64,000 nt of DNA from Paracoccus methylovorus (GCF_016919705.1 NZ_CP070368.1:248001-312000), one strand, 5' to 3'. Shown: positions 45,337 to 59,070, counted from the first letter of the stretch. Numbers and translations: made by a program. Notes: generated by a model not told the origin, from the sequence alone.

Positions 45337-47538
45337 ATGTCCCCGCCGCTTTTTTATCCCCATGGCGCGCGTATCGCGGTTCTAACGCAAGAAGTGGTCG
45401 GTGTGCTGGACTATCTTGCGCCCGAAGGAGGGGTGCGGCTGGGCCAGCTTGTCATCGTGCCATTGGGCCCGCGCCGGGTGATGGGCGCGGTCTGGGGGCC
45501 GGGGGTCGGTGATTTCGATGCGGCCAAGCTGCGGCCGGTGGCACGGCTGATAGATGCGCCCCCGCTGGCGCCGGGGATGATCGAGTTCCTGACCCGGATG
45601 GGGGAATACACGCTGACGCCTCTGCCCTCGCTGTTGCGGATGGCGACGCGGGCGCCGGATCTGGACCAGCCGCCCTCGGCGCGGCGCATCATCCATCGCG
45701 CCGGTCCACCGCCCGAGCGCATGACGGACGCCCGGGCCGCCGTCCTGCGGGTGATCGAGGATCATGGCGGCGCTGGGTTCGCCCCCGCCGAACTGGCGCA
45801 ACTGGCCGGGGTCAGTTCGGGTGTGGTGCAGGGGTTGGTCAAGGCCGGCACGCTGGCCGAGGTTCTGGCGCCGCGCGACACGCCCTATCCGCGGCTGGAC
45901 CCCGATTTGCCCGGCAAGCCGCTTGCCCCGGATCAGCTTGAGGCGGCCGAGAACCTGCGCGCGGTGCTGAAAAGCCGTGCCTATGGCACGACATTGCTGC
46001 GCGGCGTCACCGGCTCGGGCAAGACCGAGGTTTACCTTGAAGCCGTCGCGGAATGTTTGCGTCAGGGACGGCAGGCGCTGGTATTGCTGCCCGAGATCGC
46101 GCTGTCGGCCGAGTTCCTGAACCGGGTCGGGGTGCGCTTCGGTGCCCGTCCGGGCGAATGGCATTCCGGCATCACCCGGTCCGAGCGGCGACGGCTGTGG
46201 ACGATGGCGGCGCAAAACCATGTTGGCATGGTGGTCGGCGCGCGTTCGGCCCTGTTCCTGCCCTTTGCCGATCTGGGTCTTATCGTTGTCGATGAAGAAC
46301 ATGATTCCTCATATAAGCAAGAGGATGTGGTGTATTACAGCGCCCGCGACATGGCGGTGCTGCGCGCCAGTGTCGAACAGGCGCATGTGGTGCTGGCCTC
46401 GGCCACGCCTTCGGTCGAAAGCTGGGTGAATGCGGGGCTGGGGAAATACCGCCGTCTTGACCTGCGGGCGCGGTACGGCAGTGCCGAATTGCCCGAGATG
46501 GGAACCATCGACCTGCGCCAGCAAGAGATGGAGAAGGGCCGTTGGATCAGCCCGCGCCTTGCCGCCGAGATCAACGACCGTCACCGGCGGGGTGAGCAGT
46601 CGCTGCTGTTTCTGAACCGCCGGGGCTATGCGCCGATCACGGCCTGTCGCGCCTGCGGGCAGCAGATCGGCTGCGAGCATTGCGATGCGCGCATGGTCGA
46701 GCATCGCTTTCAGAACCGGCTTGTCTGCCATCAATGCGGCGCGACCCGCCCGATCCCGACCGCCTGCCCAAGCTGCGGGGTCGAGGGCAAGATGACCGCC
46801 ATAGGCCCCGGTGTCGAACGGCTGGCTGAAGAGGTGGCCCAGCGTTTCCCCGAAGCCCGGGCCAGCGTGCTGTCCTCGGACCTGTTCCATTCTGCCCGTG
46901 CGCTGAAAGAGGCGATTGCCGAGATCGGCGCGGGTGGCACAGACATCATCATCGGCACGCAGATCGTCGCCAAGGGACACAATTTCCCGCGCCTGACTTT
47001 GGTGGGCGTGATCGACGCCGACCTTGGGTTGCAGGGTGCGGACCTGCGCGCGGCAGAGCGGTCGTTTCAGTTGATGCGGCAGGTGGCCGGCCGGGCAGGG
47101 CGCGAAGGCGGCGAGGCGCGGGGGCTGGCGCTTTTACAGACCTACCAGCCCGACCATCCGGTAATCCGGACGATCCTGTCGGGTCAGGATGAGGAGTTCT
47201 GGGATACCGAGGCAGCGGCGCGGCAGGCGGCGGGCATGCCGCCCTTTGGCCGGCTGGCGGGGATCATCCTGTCGCATCCCGACCAGCCGGTGGTCGAGGA
47301 TTATGCCCGTGATCTTGCCCGCCGGGCCGCGCCTTTGGCTGCGGTCGGGGGCGAGCTTTTCGGCCCTGCACCCGCGCCGATCACCCGCATCCGGGGGCGC
47401 TATCGGATGCGGATGCTGATCCGCGCGCCACGGCAGGCGCCTTTGCAGGGTGCGATTTCGCAATGGCTGGCCCAGGCACCCAAGCAGCCCACGAATTTGC
47501 GGCTGACGGTGGATATCGACCCGCAAAGCTTTCTGTAA
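45337..47538 (+). CDS. priA: Primosomal protein N' (replication restart helicase)
   Basis: This 733-residue superfamily 2 helicase restarts stalled replication forks. It has the DNA-binding N-terminal domain, Walker A GVTGSGKT (223-230), a DEEH box in IVVDEEHDSSYKQE, and the zinc-binding cysteines CRACGQQIGCEHC and CHQCG...CPSCG near residues 430-475. Length is typical. Confidence 0.96.
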   Translation: MSPPLFYPHGARIAVLTQEVVGVLDYLAPEGGVRLGQLVIVPLGPRRVMGAVWGPGVGDFDAAKLRPVARLIDAPPLAPGMIEFLTRMGEYTLTPLPSLLRMATRAPDLDQPPSARRIIHRAGPPPERMTDARAAVLRVIEDHGGAGFAPAELAQLAGVSSGVVQGLVKAGTLAEVLAPRDTPYPRLDPDLPGKPLAPDQLEAAENLRAVLKSRAYGTTLLRGVTGSGKTEVYLEAVAECLRQGRQALVLLPEIALSAEFLNRVGVRFGARPGEWHSGITRSERRRLWTMAAQNHVGMVVGARSALFLPFADLGLIVVDEEHDSSYKQEDVVYYSARDMAVLRASVEQAHVVLASATPSVESWVNAGLGKYRRLDLRARYGSAELPEMGTIDLRQQEMEKGRWISPRLAAEINDRHRRGEQSLLFLNRRGYAPITACRACGQQIGCEHCDARMVEHRFQNRLVCHQCGATRPIPTACPSCGVEGKMTAIGPGVERLAEEVAQRFPEARASVLSSDLFHSARALKEAIAEIGAGGTDIIIGTQIVAKGHNFPRLTLVGVIDADLGLQGADLRAAERSFQLMRQVAGRAGREGGEARGLALLQTYQPDHPVIRTILSGQDEEFWDTEAAARQAAGMPPFGRLAGIILSHPDQPVVEDYARDLARRAAPLAAVGGELFGPAPAPITRIRGRYRMRMLIRAPRQAPLQGAISQWLAQAPKQPTNLRLTVDIDPQSFL

Positions 47539-47701
47539 ACCGGGTGAACGCAGACCTGTCTGCCCGGACCTGCGCCGTGGGTCGTCGGCCGCTGAACAAA
47601 GTAACACCCGGGAACCCTTCTGGATCCCCGGGCTGCAATCGTTACCACTCTCGGTCCTTCGGATCAGGCCGCGCCAGACGCCTGCCGGAGAACCGATCCA
47701 T

Positions 47702-49891
<2,190 letters not shown>

Positions 49892-50032
49892 TTACAGGGC
49901 CGCGCCGCAGGGGCGGTGGGCCAGTTGACCTGGTGCGGACTGCGGCGTGAGGTGCAACCGCAGCGGATGGCTTTTTCGAATCTACGCACCTTCTGCGAGA
50001 GGTTTTAGCAGGTTTCGAAATCATTGGAATTT

Positions 50033-50066
50033 ATAACTTTTAATGCCTAATATAATTTTTAGTTAT
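50033..50066. promoter_or_regulatory. AT-rich dyad upstream of katG
   Basis: ATAACT and AGTTAT stand 22 bases apart inside an unusually AT-rich stretch (about 50015-50070) in otherwise GC-rich DNA. It is upstream of katG and 70 bases from the end of the convergent small gene at 50136. It could hold the promoter and an operator; I cannot name the regulator. Confidence 0.4.
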
Positions 50067-50135
50067 GGATCGGAATAAACCACTGCGACCCCGGCCATTG
50101 GTATGGACACGGGGTTGCCGTGTGCCGAAGCTGGA

Positions 50136-50405
50136 TCAGCTGCGGGGCCGGGCGCGATCCATCAGGCTGCGGATCCAACGACCCGCGGCCCAGCCCGCCG
50201 GGACGCCCAAGGCCAGCGCGGCGCCGGCCGCCTGCCCGGGCGGCAGGACGGGCAAGCCAAGCCAACTGGTCAGCAGCGACAGCATGAACAGGTTGATCCA
50301 GACCGCCGCCGCCGCAAAGGGGTAAAACAGCAGTGTCAGTTTCCAGACTGGCCAGCCGTCATCAGTGGCTGGTTCCGTCCTCGAAGGTGATCTTGTTCCA
50401 GACAT
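50136..50405 (-). CDS. Membrane protein of unknown function downstream of nirN
   Basis: This 89-residue protein has two hydrophobic helices (about residues 22-45 and 58-78, rich in Leu/Ala) and a basic C-terminus. Its ATG at 50405 lies inside nirN, giving a 44-base overlap; a non-ATG start nearer the nirN stop is possible. It is the last minus-strand frame of the nir operon. I do not recognise it. Co-transcription suggests, but does not show, a role in nitrite reduction or its assembly. Confidence 0.6.
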   Translation of the reverse strand: MSGTRSPSRTEPATDDGWPVWKLTLLFYPFAAAAVWINLFMLSLLTSWLGLPVLPPGQAAGAALALGVPAGWAAGRWIRSLMDRARPRS

Positions 50406-51903
50406 TGTATTTCCCCGAGGGCTTGCGCATCGGCAGCCGTTTCACCTCTTCCAGCGTTTTCGCATCATAGACCACGACCGCGCCGTCGTCCTCCCACAAT
50501 GAGGCCAGAACATGGCTGCCATCGCGGGTGAATTCGGTATGGGCAAAGGTCAGGCCCGGGAAGGGTTCAAGAGTCTTGACGATTTCCAGTGTTTCCTTGT
50601 CGATGACATACATCTTGCCCTTGTTCGGGCCAAAGAACACATCGGCCCAGACATAGGGGCTGGTGGCATGGCCGCGCAGGAAAAAGCCCGGACCATCTGT
50701 CTTGATCTGCTTGACCAGACTCCAGTCCTCCATGTCGATGACCGAAATCACGCCCTCTCCCAGATGCGGCGTGGCCATGACGCGGTGTCCCTCGCGCTCC
50801 CATGTGATGCCCGAACCCAGATGCGGCATACCGGGCAGCGGCAATTCGGCAATGGCGCGGCCGACATCCAGATTGACCACAACGCCCTTGTTGCCGTCGC
50901 GATTGGCACCGATGACCTCACGATAGTCGGGTGAAAAGAAGAAGTCGTCCAAAGGCTCGTTAATCGGAATTCGGCGGCGGGCGAACAACCCCTGTTCGGC
51001 GCCCACGGCTTCCTCCATGCCCTTTTCATAGCTGTGCACCAGCCCTTCATGGAAGGGGCCGGCGTCTGGATCGGTGGCGATTTCCCAGATCTCGGCAGCG
51101 TCCTTGAGCGCCAGAACAAAGCTTTTGCGTTGCGGGGCCTGATAGACGGCGCTGACCCGGCTGGGTGTTCCGTCGCGGGAGACGACATTTACCAACCGGA
51201 CCGGGGCCAGATCCTCGGTCGAAAGGATGGTCAGGCTGGTCGGCAGGTAATTGGCGACAGCAAGCCATTTTCCGTCATGGCTCATGGCGATATTGCGGCT
51301 GTTCAGCGCGGCACGGATGCGGCCCACTTCTTGCAGCGACCAGATGTCGTATTTCTGGACCCAGCCGTCGCGGGACATGACAAAGACAAAGCGCCCGTCC
51401 GGGCTGAATTTCGGCCCGCCATGCACGGCAAAGGGGGTGGCGAACCGGTCCAGCACCTCGAACGTGTCGCCGTCAAGCACGCTGACATGATGGTCGCCGG
51501 TTTCAACCACCAGCGTGATGTTCATCGGGTCGGCGGCAAAGACCGGCTTTTCGGCGGGTTGGTAATCGGTGTTCATCTCGCGGCTGGCGGCGATTTCGTC
51601 CGCGGTCCAGTCCGGCAGGTGATCCAAGGGCGAGGTGATGTAATCCTTCAGCGCGGCAATACTTTCCGTGGTCAGTTCCGCCGCGAACCCCTCCATCTGG
51701 GTCGAGACGCGGCCTTCGGCGATGACCTGTTCGATACCCGGCACGCGGCCAAGTGTTTCGGGGATCAGTGCCGGGCCCGTGCCACCAAGGCGATCCTCGC
51801 CATGGCAACTGGCGCAATGGTCGGCGTAGTCGGTGGCCGGATCGGCTTGCGCCATCAAGGGCGCGGCCAACAGCAGGCTAAAGGAAACGATGTGCCGGAT
51901 CAT
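50362..51903 (-). CDS. nirN: Dihydro-heme d1 dehydrogenase NirN
   Basis: This 513-residue periplasmic protein resembles NirS: signal peptide (1-20), an N-terminal cytochrome c domain with CASCH (C30, C33, H34) and an eight-bladed beta-propeller. In Pseudomonas NirN oxidises a propionate side chain to acrylate in the last step of heme d1 synthesis. It overlaps the 3' end of nirJ by 26 bases. Confidence 0.94.
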   Translation of the reverse strand: MIRHIVSFSLLLAAPLMAQADPATDYADHCASCHGEDRLGGTGPALIPETLGRVPGIEQVIAEGRVSTQMEGFAAELTTESIAALKDYITSPLDHLPDWTADEIAASREMNTDYQPAEKPVFAADPMNITLVVETGDHHVSVLDGDTFEVLDRFATPFAVHGGPKFSPDGRFVFVMSRDGWVQKYDIWSLQEVGRIRAALNSRNIAMSHDGKWLAVANYLPTSLTILSTEDLAPVRLVNVVSRDGTPSRVSAVYQAPQRKSFVLALKDAAEIWEIATDPDAGPFHEGLVHSYEKGMEEAVGAEQGLFARRRIPINEPLDDFFFSPDYREVIGANRDGNKGVVVNLDVGRAIAELPLPGMPHLGSGITWEREGHRVMATPHLGEGVISVIDMEDWSLVKQIKTDGPGFFLRGHATSPYVWADVFFGPNKGKMYVIDKETLEIVKTLEPFPGLTFAHTEFTRDGSHVLASLWEDDGAVVVYDAKTLEEVKRLPMRKPSGKYNVWNKITFEDGTSH

Positions 51904-53101
51904 GGCTTTTTCCCCGGAAAGGTGTGACGGCGAGGCGGTCCAGATCGGCGCCTTGCGCGCCGATCTCGGTGCCCGAGAGATAGCAGGCCGGGTCCTCGGC
52001 CCAAGGGTCGCCGGTCAGTTGCAGCGCGCGGATACGGGTATTGCCCCCGCAGACCGTCTGATAGGCGCAGGCACCGCATCGGCCTTTCAAAGGGCGTGGC
52101 CGGGTGCGCAACGTGGCAAGGATCGGGTCGTCCCCGGTCCAGATATCCGAGAACGGTCGTTCCTTGACCGAACCCAGCGTATAGTCTGACCAGTAGGTGT
52201 CGGGATGAACCTTGCCTTGCGGGTCGATATTGCCAACACCCAGCCCCGAGGAATTGCCGCCCCAAGCCTCAAGATGCGTGCGCAGATGGGCGATGGCTTC
52301 GGGTGGGAAGCGCGTCTCGGCCCACCGCAGGAAATAGACCGCATCCGCGTCGTTGTTGCCGGTGACCACCTCCAGCGGTTCGCCCTTTTCCACCGCATCC
52401 CAGGCGCGGGCGATCAGCAGATCAAGGGCCCGGCGGGTGTGGGTGTGGGCGGTATCCTCGCCCCGGTGCTTGTCGCCGCGACCGGCATAAACCAGATGCG
52501 ACAGATAGAATTTGTCCACCCCTTCGTCGCGGCAAAGATCCAGCATGGCCGGCAGGTTATGGGCATTGCCCTCGGTTATGGTAAAGCGCAGCCCGACCTT
52601 GACACCGCGCGCCTTGCAGGCCCGCACCCCCGCCAATGCCTGATCGAAGGCGCCTTCGACGCCGCGGAACCAGTCGTTCACCGCGCCGATGCCGTCCAGC
52701 GAAATGCCGACATAGTCAAAGCCCAGATCGGCCAGCCGGTCCACGTTCCCGGCGTCGATCTTGGTGCCATTGGTCGAAAGCGACAGGTGACGAAAGTTCA
52801 GTTTCCGCGCCTCTTCGGCCAGTTCCCAGAAGTCGAAGCGCGACATCGGCTCGCCCCCCGACAGGATCAGCGCGGGAATGCGGAAATCCGACAGGTCGCG
52901 CAGCACCGACATGGCCTGTTCATGCGTCAACTCGCCCGGAAAGGGCCGGTCGGCCGAGACGGTATAGCAATGGCGGCATTTCAGGTTGCAGCTTCGCGTC
53001 AGGTTCCAGATCACCACTGGCTTGACCGCACCGGGATGGCTGCGGCGGCTGGGCGGTGAAGGGTCCAGAAGCTGGTGCATATATTGGGTCAGGCGGAACA
53101 T
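51878..53101 (-). CDS. nirJ: Heme d1 biosynthesis radical SAM protein NirJ
   Basis: This 407-residue enzyme has the radical SAM motif CNLKCRHC (C38, C42, C45) and a C-terminal SPASM-like cysteine set ([14 protein letters not shown] and DPACYLSG) for a second cluster. It replaces two propionates by keto groups on the heme d1 precursor. It starts 13 bases after nirH ends. Confidence 0.95.
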   Translation of the reverse strand: MFRLTQYMHQLLDPSPPSRRSHPGAVKPVVIWNLTRSCNLKCRHCYTVSADRPFPGELTHEQAMSVLRDLSDFRIPALILSGGEPMSRFDFWELAEEARKLNFRHLSLSTNGTKIDAGNVDRLADLGFDYVGISLDGIGAVNDWFRGVEGAFDQALAGVRACKARGVKVGLRFTITEGNAHNLPAMLDLCRDEGVDKFYLSHLVYAGRGDKHRGEDTAHTHTRRALDLLIARAWDAVEKGEPLEVVTGNNDADAVYFLRWAETRFPPEAIAHLRTHLEAWGGNSSGLGVGNIDPQGKVHPDTYWSDYTLGSVKERPFSDIWTGDDPILATLRTRPRPLKGRCGACAYQTVCGGNTRIRALQLTGDPWAEDPACYLSGTEIGAQGADLDRLAVTPFRGKSHDPAHRFL

Positions 53102-53114
53102 GGTGCCCTCCGTC

Positions 53115-53597
53115 TCAGCCGTCGCGCAAGCGAAGGCCGGTTTTTTTCAAAATCCGGGTGGAATACAGGATGTCGTCACCGCGGCAGGCCGGGCCGAGCA
53201 ACGCGCGGACCTGAGCGCGCTTTTCCTCGACTTCGGCACGGCTTTGGCCATGCAGCATGGCAAAGAGGTTATAGCGCCAGACCGGTGCGCGCGGGCGCAG
53301 ATAACAATGGGTTACGAAATCCAGCGCGCCGATTGTTTCGCCCAAAGGCGCGGCCTGCGCGTCCTCGACGTCCCAGACGCTCATACCATTGGCAGTCATG
53401 CCCAAGGCGTAATGGTTGGGCGCAATGGCGATGCGGCGGATCACGCCCTGGGCCTGCATGGCGGTCAGGCGGGCAATGACCTGCGCCTCGGTCAGGCCCA
53501 GATCCTCGGCGATGCGGGCATAGGGGGCATCGACAAGCGGCAGCCCGGCCTGAGTGGCGGCGATCAGCCGGCGGTCGGTGTCGTCCAGGACCATCAT
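53115..53597 (-). CDS. nirH: Siroheme decarboxylase subunit NirH
   Basis: This 160-residue Lrp/AsnC-like protein has an N-terminal helix-turn-helix-like region ([18 protein letters not shown]) and the family tail [15 protein letters not shown]. In this family the fold is used for decarboxylating siroheme to didecarboxysiroheme, not for DNA binding. It acts with NirDL and NirG. Confidence 0.92.
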   Translation of the reverse strand: MMVLDDTDRRLIAATQAGLPLVDAPYARIAEDLGLTEAQVIARLTAMQAQGVIRRIAIAPNHYALGMTANGMSVWDVEDAQAAPLGETIGALDFVTHCYLRPRAPVWRYNLFAMLHGQSRAEVEEKRAQVRALLGPACRGDDILYSTRILKKTGLRLRDG

Positions 53598-54067
53598 GCC
53601 GCCACCCGAAAGCCGATGAAGAATTCGCGCAGCTTGGGGAACTGCCAGACGGTCAGCCCGGTCTCGGCCTCGATCCGGCCGGCTGTTTCCGCGATGCCTT
53701 CAGGCGTGTCCGTGGCAAGGACGAACCACATGTTCAATTCGTGATCGCGGGCATAGTTATGCGCCACTTCGGGATGGGCGTTGACCAGTGCGGCGATGCG
53801 GTCAAAATCCGTCTCAGGCGCGGAAAGCGCGCAAAGACAGAATGCGCCGCCCATCGCTGCCGCGTCATAAAACGGACCAAAGCGTGTAATTGCACCAATC
53901 CCCCGCAGCCGTTTCAACCGCTCGATCAATTCGGTGCCCGGCAGGCCAAGCGCCGCGCCGGCGTCGTCAAAGGGACGAGGGCTAAGCGGAAAACCTTCTT
54001 GCAGGGTGTTCAGGATGGCGCGGTCGATGCCATCCAGCGCCTCGGGCGGCAGGGTCTGGCGCTTCAT
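53594..54067 (-). CDS. nirG: Siroheme decarboxylase subunit NirG
   Basis: This 157-residue paralogue of NirH and NirD begins MKRQTLPPEALDGIDRAIL and has VAHNYARDHELNMWFVLAT, typical of NirG. It overlaps nirDL and nirH by four bases. The start at 54067 is fixed by that overlap. It likely forms the siroheme decarboxylase with the other three subunits. Confidence 0.92.
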   Translation of the reverse strand: MKRQTLPPEALDGIDRAILNTLQEGFPLSPRPFDDAGAALGLPGTELIERLKRLRGIGAITRFGPFYDAAAMGGAFCLCALSAPETDFDRIAALVNAHPEVAHNYARDHELNMWFVLATDTPEGIAETAGRIEAETGLTVWQFPKLREFFIGFRVAA

Positions 54068-55044
54068 GCGGCCTCCCTCGCGATGGTGGCGCCGCGCTGG
54101 CGAAAGCAGCGGGTCGAGAACAGAATATGATGCGGTATCCCGGCCAGTTCCGGCAAGGCGCTGGCCTTGGCCAGCACCTCCATCGCCTCGGCGCGCGAGC
54201 GGCCATGGATCATGCAGAAAAGCGGGCAATCCCACAGGCCCGGTACCGTGCGGCGCTGATAGCACAAGGTCACGCCCGGGACCGCCGCCAGCGCCTTGCC
54301 GGCCGCCTCGACGGCGGTTTCGGGCAGGCGCCAGACCACCATGGCATTCTCGCTCCAGCCAAGTGCGCGGTGTTTCACGATGACGCCGACGCGGGTCAGC
54401 AAACGCGCTTCGGCCAAGGCGCGGATGCGCGAGATCACCTCGGCCTCGCTGCGCTTAAGCGCCTGCCCCAGCGCCATGAAAGGGCGTGGAACCAGCGCAA
54501 GCCCTGTCGATAGCGCCTGCATCAGCGCCTTGTCCTGCGGGCGCAACACATCCAGATCGGCGGGCCGATCCAGCGCCATGGCGCGGCGCGGACCCATCAA
54601 TGGAAAGCCAAGGTCGATGTTGAAAGCGCGGACCAACGGCAGGGACAGCACCTGCAGATCTGTCGCGGCTTCGATCCGGGCAAGGCTGTGGGCCAAGGCC
54701 TCGGCGTCGGGGGCGGTGGCGACGAACCACAGGTTCCAGTCGCTGCCTTCTCGCAGGTAGGAATGGTTGACGCCCGGTTCGGTGCCGACCAGCGCCGCGA
54801 CCTCGTCAATGCGCGGGGTTGGGACCTGCAGCGCGGCCAAGGTCGAGGCGCCGGCGGTGTTCGGCCGGCTGGTGGCGCCTACGCGGGCGACAACCCCCTG
54901 TTCACGCAGATGCGTCAGCCGGGCGATCACCTCGGCCTCGGTGGTGCCGAGGCGGGATGCCATGGCGGCGAAGGGCCGGGTCTGCAACGGCAAGTCGCGT
55001 TGGAAGCCGTCCAGCAATCTCAGGTCCAGATCATCCATAGTCAT
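54064..55044 (-). CDS. nirDL: Fused siroheme decarboxylase NirD-NirL
   Basis: This 326-residue protein has two tandem Lrp-like halves: NirD-like (about 1-165, NHSYLREGSDWNLWFVATA) and NirL-like (about 170-326, VGVIVKHRALGWSENAMVVW, CMIHGRSRAEAMEVL). In Pseudomonas these are separate proteins. It converts siroheme to didecarboxysiroheme. ATG codons at 55044 and 55038 are both possible. Confidence 0.93.
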   Translation of the reverse strand: MTMDDLDLRLLDGFQRDLPLQTRPFAAMASRLGTTEAEVIARLTHLREQGVVARVGATSRPNTAGASTLAALQVPTPRIDEVAALVGTEPGVNHSYLREGSDWNLWFVATAPDAEALAHSLARIEAATDLQVLSLPLVRAFNIDLGFPLMGPRRAMALDRPADLDVLRPQDKALMQALSTGLALVPRPFMALGQALKRSEAEVISRIRALAEARLLTRVGVIVKHRALGWSENAMVVWRLPETAVEAAGKALAAVPGVTLCYQRRTVPGLWDCPLFCMIHGRSRAEAMEVLAKASALPELAGIPHHILFSTRCFRQRGATIAREAA

Positions 55045-56192
55045 AACCCCGTGCGATGCGCGCGGTCGGTGAAGAAGATGCCCGAGGGCGCGAGTGCCTC
55101 GATCTCTCCCAGGATTTCGTGAGTGCGGGCATCGCGGATTTCGACCCGGTTCTCGTCGCGGACGGACATCCAGACCTCGCGCCCGCGCGGGGCGAATTCC
55201 ATGTGCAACACCCCCTTGCCGGGGGTCAGGGTCCGGATGACCTCATGGGTCAGGACGTCGACCACCTGTATCTTGTCGTTGTCGGGGGGGGCGAAATTCA
55301 CCCACACCTCGCGCCGGTCGGGGCGAGCCAGGGCAAAGACCGGCTGCCCGGCCAGATCGGTGCGCGCAATCTCGGTCAGGTCCTCTGCATCGACCCAAAG
55401 CAACTGGTGGAGCCCGACGGCGGGAAGGGCAAAGACCCCGTCCGCCAAGGTCCAGCCCTGCAGGTGCGGCATCTTATAGACCGGCAGATCGGGTTGATCC
55501 TTGCCATAATCGGGCAGGAAACGCGTAACCTCGGGCGGGTCCTGCCACAGGTCGACCTGCGTCAGCCCCTTTTCCCCGAAAAGCCCGACGATATAACGCC
55601 GCCCGTCTGCGGTCAGCAGCGCGTCATAGGGGTTGGCGCCGATCCCTTCGAGCTTCGTAATCGCGGGCTGTGCCGGATCGGCCGAGTGGTCGAGAATCCA
55701 AACCTCGCCCGTGTCCCAGGTGGCGACGACAAAACGGGACCCCGGCGCATCGGCGATGCCCACGGTCTTGGAGCCCATCGGCACATCCGCCACCTGCTCC
55801 AGCGTGTCCGCGTCGAAGACCTTGACGCCGCCCGGCTCGTAATTGGCCACGGCAATCAGCCGGCCATCGTCCGAGATCGCGCCGCCGATGGAGTTGCCCC
55901 CTTGCACGACGCGGTTGACGATCTGCCGGGTCAGGATATCGACCTTGGTCAGCCCGCCGTCGCGGCCAAAGACATAGGCGAAACGCTCATCAGGGGAATA
56001 GACCAGACTGGCATGGGACAGATCGCCCAACCCCTCGATCCGGCCAAGGGCGGCCCGCTCGCTGCGGTCCACCACCAGAAGGGATCCGGCCTCGCGTTCG
56101 ACGATCAGGCCCAGATCGCCGGTGCCGCGCAGGTCATCGGCAAGGGCAGGCGTGGCGATCAGCAGGGCGGCAAGAAATGCCTTGAGCATCAT
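55041..56192 (-). CDS. nirF: Heme d1 biosynthesis protein NirF
   Basis: This 383-residue beta-propeller protein resembles the d1 domain of NirS but has no cytochrome c domain. An N-terminal Sec signal peptide (1-18, ending ALA) sends it to the periplasm; no lipobox is seen, unlike the Pseudomonas form. It is needed for heme d1, acting with NirN. It overlaps nirC and nirDL by four bases. Confidence 0.94.
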   Translation of the reverse strand: MMLKAFLAALLIATPALADDLRGTGDLGLIVEREAGSLLVVDRSERAALGRIEGLGDLSHASLVYSPDERFAYVFGRDGGLTKVDILTRQIVNRVVQGGNSIGGAISDDGRLIAVANYEPGGVKVFDADTLEQVADVPMGSKTVGIADAPGSRFVVATWDTGEVWILDHSADPAQPAITKLEGIGANPYDALLTADGRRYIVGLFGEKGLTQVDLWQDPPEVTRFLPDYGKDQPDLPVYKMPHLQGWTLADGVFALPAVGLHQLLWVDAEDLTEIARTDLAGQPVFALARPDRREVWVNFAPPDNDKIQVVDVLTHEVIRTLTPGKGVLHMEFAPRGREVWMSVRDENRVEIRDARTHEILGEIEALAPSGIFFTDRAHRTGL

Positions 56193-56497
56193 TCCGTCTC
56201 CGTCAGAAGGTAGTCGGCGATCCAGCGGGCGTCATCCTCGGTCAAAAGCGGGCGCCAGCCGGGCATGGCTGTGCCCGGCATGCCGTCCAGAATCACACTG
56301 CTCAGATCCTCGATATCGCGGCCGTCAAGCGCCTCGGCGGTGATCGGGCGGCCCAAGCCACCCGTCATCCGTAAGCCGTGGCAAGAGCCGCAGTCCTGCC
56401 GGACCATGTGACGCAACTCGTCCTGGCGTGCGGCGTCGGGAGGTTCCGCGATGGCGGAACCGGCCAGCAACACCAGCAGGAGCGCCAGTTTAGCCAT
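56189..56497 (-). CDS. nirC: Cytochrome c55X-type protein NirC
   Basis: This 102-residue periplasmic c-type cytochrome has a signal peptide (1-17) and one heme site CGSCH (C36, C39, H40), with the distal methionine likely in GTAMPGWRPLL. It can donate electrons to NirS or take part in d1 maturation. Its ATG lies within the last bases of nirE, an eight-base overlap. Confidence 0.92.
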   Translation of the reverse strand: MAKLALLLVLLAGSAIAEPPDAARQDELRHMVRQDCGSCHGLRMTGGLGRPITAEALDGRDIEDLSSVILDGMPGTAMPGWRPLLTEDDARWIADYLLTETE

Positions 56498-57338
56498 GCG
56501 CCACCATCCGCCACTCGGGGCGGTAAAGCTCGGAAGGCAGGGCGCAGTCTTCGGCCATGGCCGCGACATGACCGATGACGAACAGCACCGGCGCGGGCAG
56601 CGGCTCGCGTGCCAATACGGCGGCGATATCCGCGAGCGTCGCATGCAATCGGCGCTCTTGCGGGGTGCTGGCCTGCGACACCGCCAAGACCGGCAGGTCA
56701 GAAGGCATGCCGTGGCGGATCAACTCGCATGTAATCTGTGTCATGTTGGCCGCGCCCATATAGACGACCAACGTGGTCTGCGGATCGGCGAGCGATGCCC
56801 AATCAAGGTCCAGCGCCGCGTCCCGCGCCCGATGGCCGGTGACGTGCCGCAGCCCGGTGGCCAGTCCGCGATGGGTCAGTGGGAAGCGGGCCGAGGTCGC
56901 GGCGCCCTGTGCCGCCGTGATGCCGGGGACATAATCACAGGGAATACCTGCGCGCCTCACAGCCTCAAATTCCTCGCCGCCGCGGCCAAAGATCGTGGGA
57001 TCGCCGCCCTTGAGCCGGGCCACGGTCAGGCCGGACAGGCCCAGTTCGACCAGAAGATCGTTGATTTGTTCCTGTGGGACCGGATGAAAACCTGCCGCCT
57101 TGCCCACTGCGATACGCCGCGTATGAGAGGGGACGCAGGCCATCACCTCGTCCGAGACCAGCCGGTCATGCACCACCACATCGGCCTCTTGCAAAAGTCG
57201 CAGCGCCCGCAGTGTCAGCAGGTCCGGATCGCCCGGTCCTGCGCCGATCAGATGGACCTTGCCCACTGCCGGTCCGCCTGCCGGAGCCTTGCCTGCCGTG
57301 TCGCCCGTCGCCGTCTTGCCGGCCATGTCGAACCCCAT
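56490..57338 (-). CDS. nirE: Uroporphyrinogen-III C-methyltransferase NirE
   Basis: This 282-residue SAM-dependent enzyme makes precorrin-2 from uroporphyrinogen III. HLIGAGPGDPDLLTLRALRL, VARLKGGDPTIFGRGGEE and YVPGITAAQGAA are SUMT marks. It has an N-terminal Gly/Ala-rich extension of about 25 residues. ATG at 57338 or 57326 may start it. A stable hairpin separates it from nirS. It is the only SUMT in the window, so precorrin-2 for the cob pathway could come from it or from a gene elsewhere. Confidence 0.94.
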   Translation of the reverse strand: MGFDMAGKTATGDTAGKAPAGGPAVGKVHLIGAGPGDPDLLTLRALRLLQEADVVVHDRLVSDEVMACVPSHTRRIAVGKAAGFHPVPQEQINDLLVELGLSGLTVARLKGGDPTIFGRGGEEFEAVRRAGIPCDYVPGITAAQGAATSARFPLTHRGLATGLRHVTGHRARDAALDLDWASLADPQTTLVVYMGAANMTQITCELIRHGMPSDLPVLAVSQASTPQERRLHATLADIAAVLAREPLPAPVLFVIGHVAAMAEDCALPSELYRPEWRMVAHG

Positions 57339-57355
57339 TGAATTACTGCCGGGAT

Positions 57356-57373
57356 GGGGGCGCGAACGCCCCC
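57356..57373 (-). terminator. Stable hairpin between nirS and nirE
   Basis: GGGGGCG and CGCCCCC form a seven-base stem with a four-base loop inside the 52-base nirS-nirE interval. No T-run follows, so it probably works as a partial terminator or protects the 3' end of nirS mRNA, allowing more NirS than Nir assembly proteins. Confidence 0.6.
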
Positions 57374-57390
57374 ACCTGGGTTGTTATCGA

Positions 57391-59070
<1,680 letters not shown>

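Noticed and set aside
47605..47640. CCCGGG palindrome pair between priA and katG as a terminator
   Set aside because: The stem is short, the loop is about 14 bases and no T-run follows; support is too weak.
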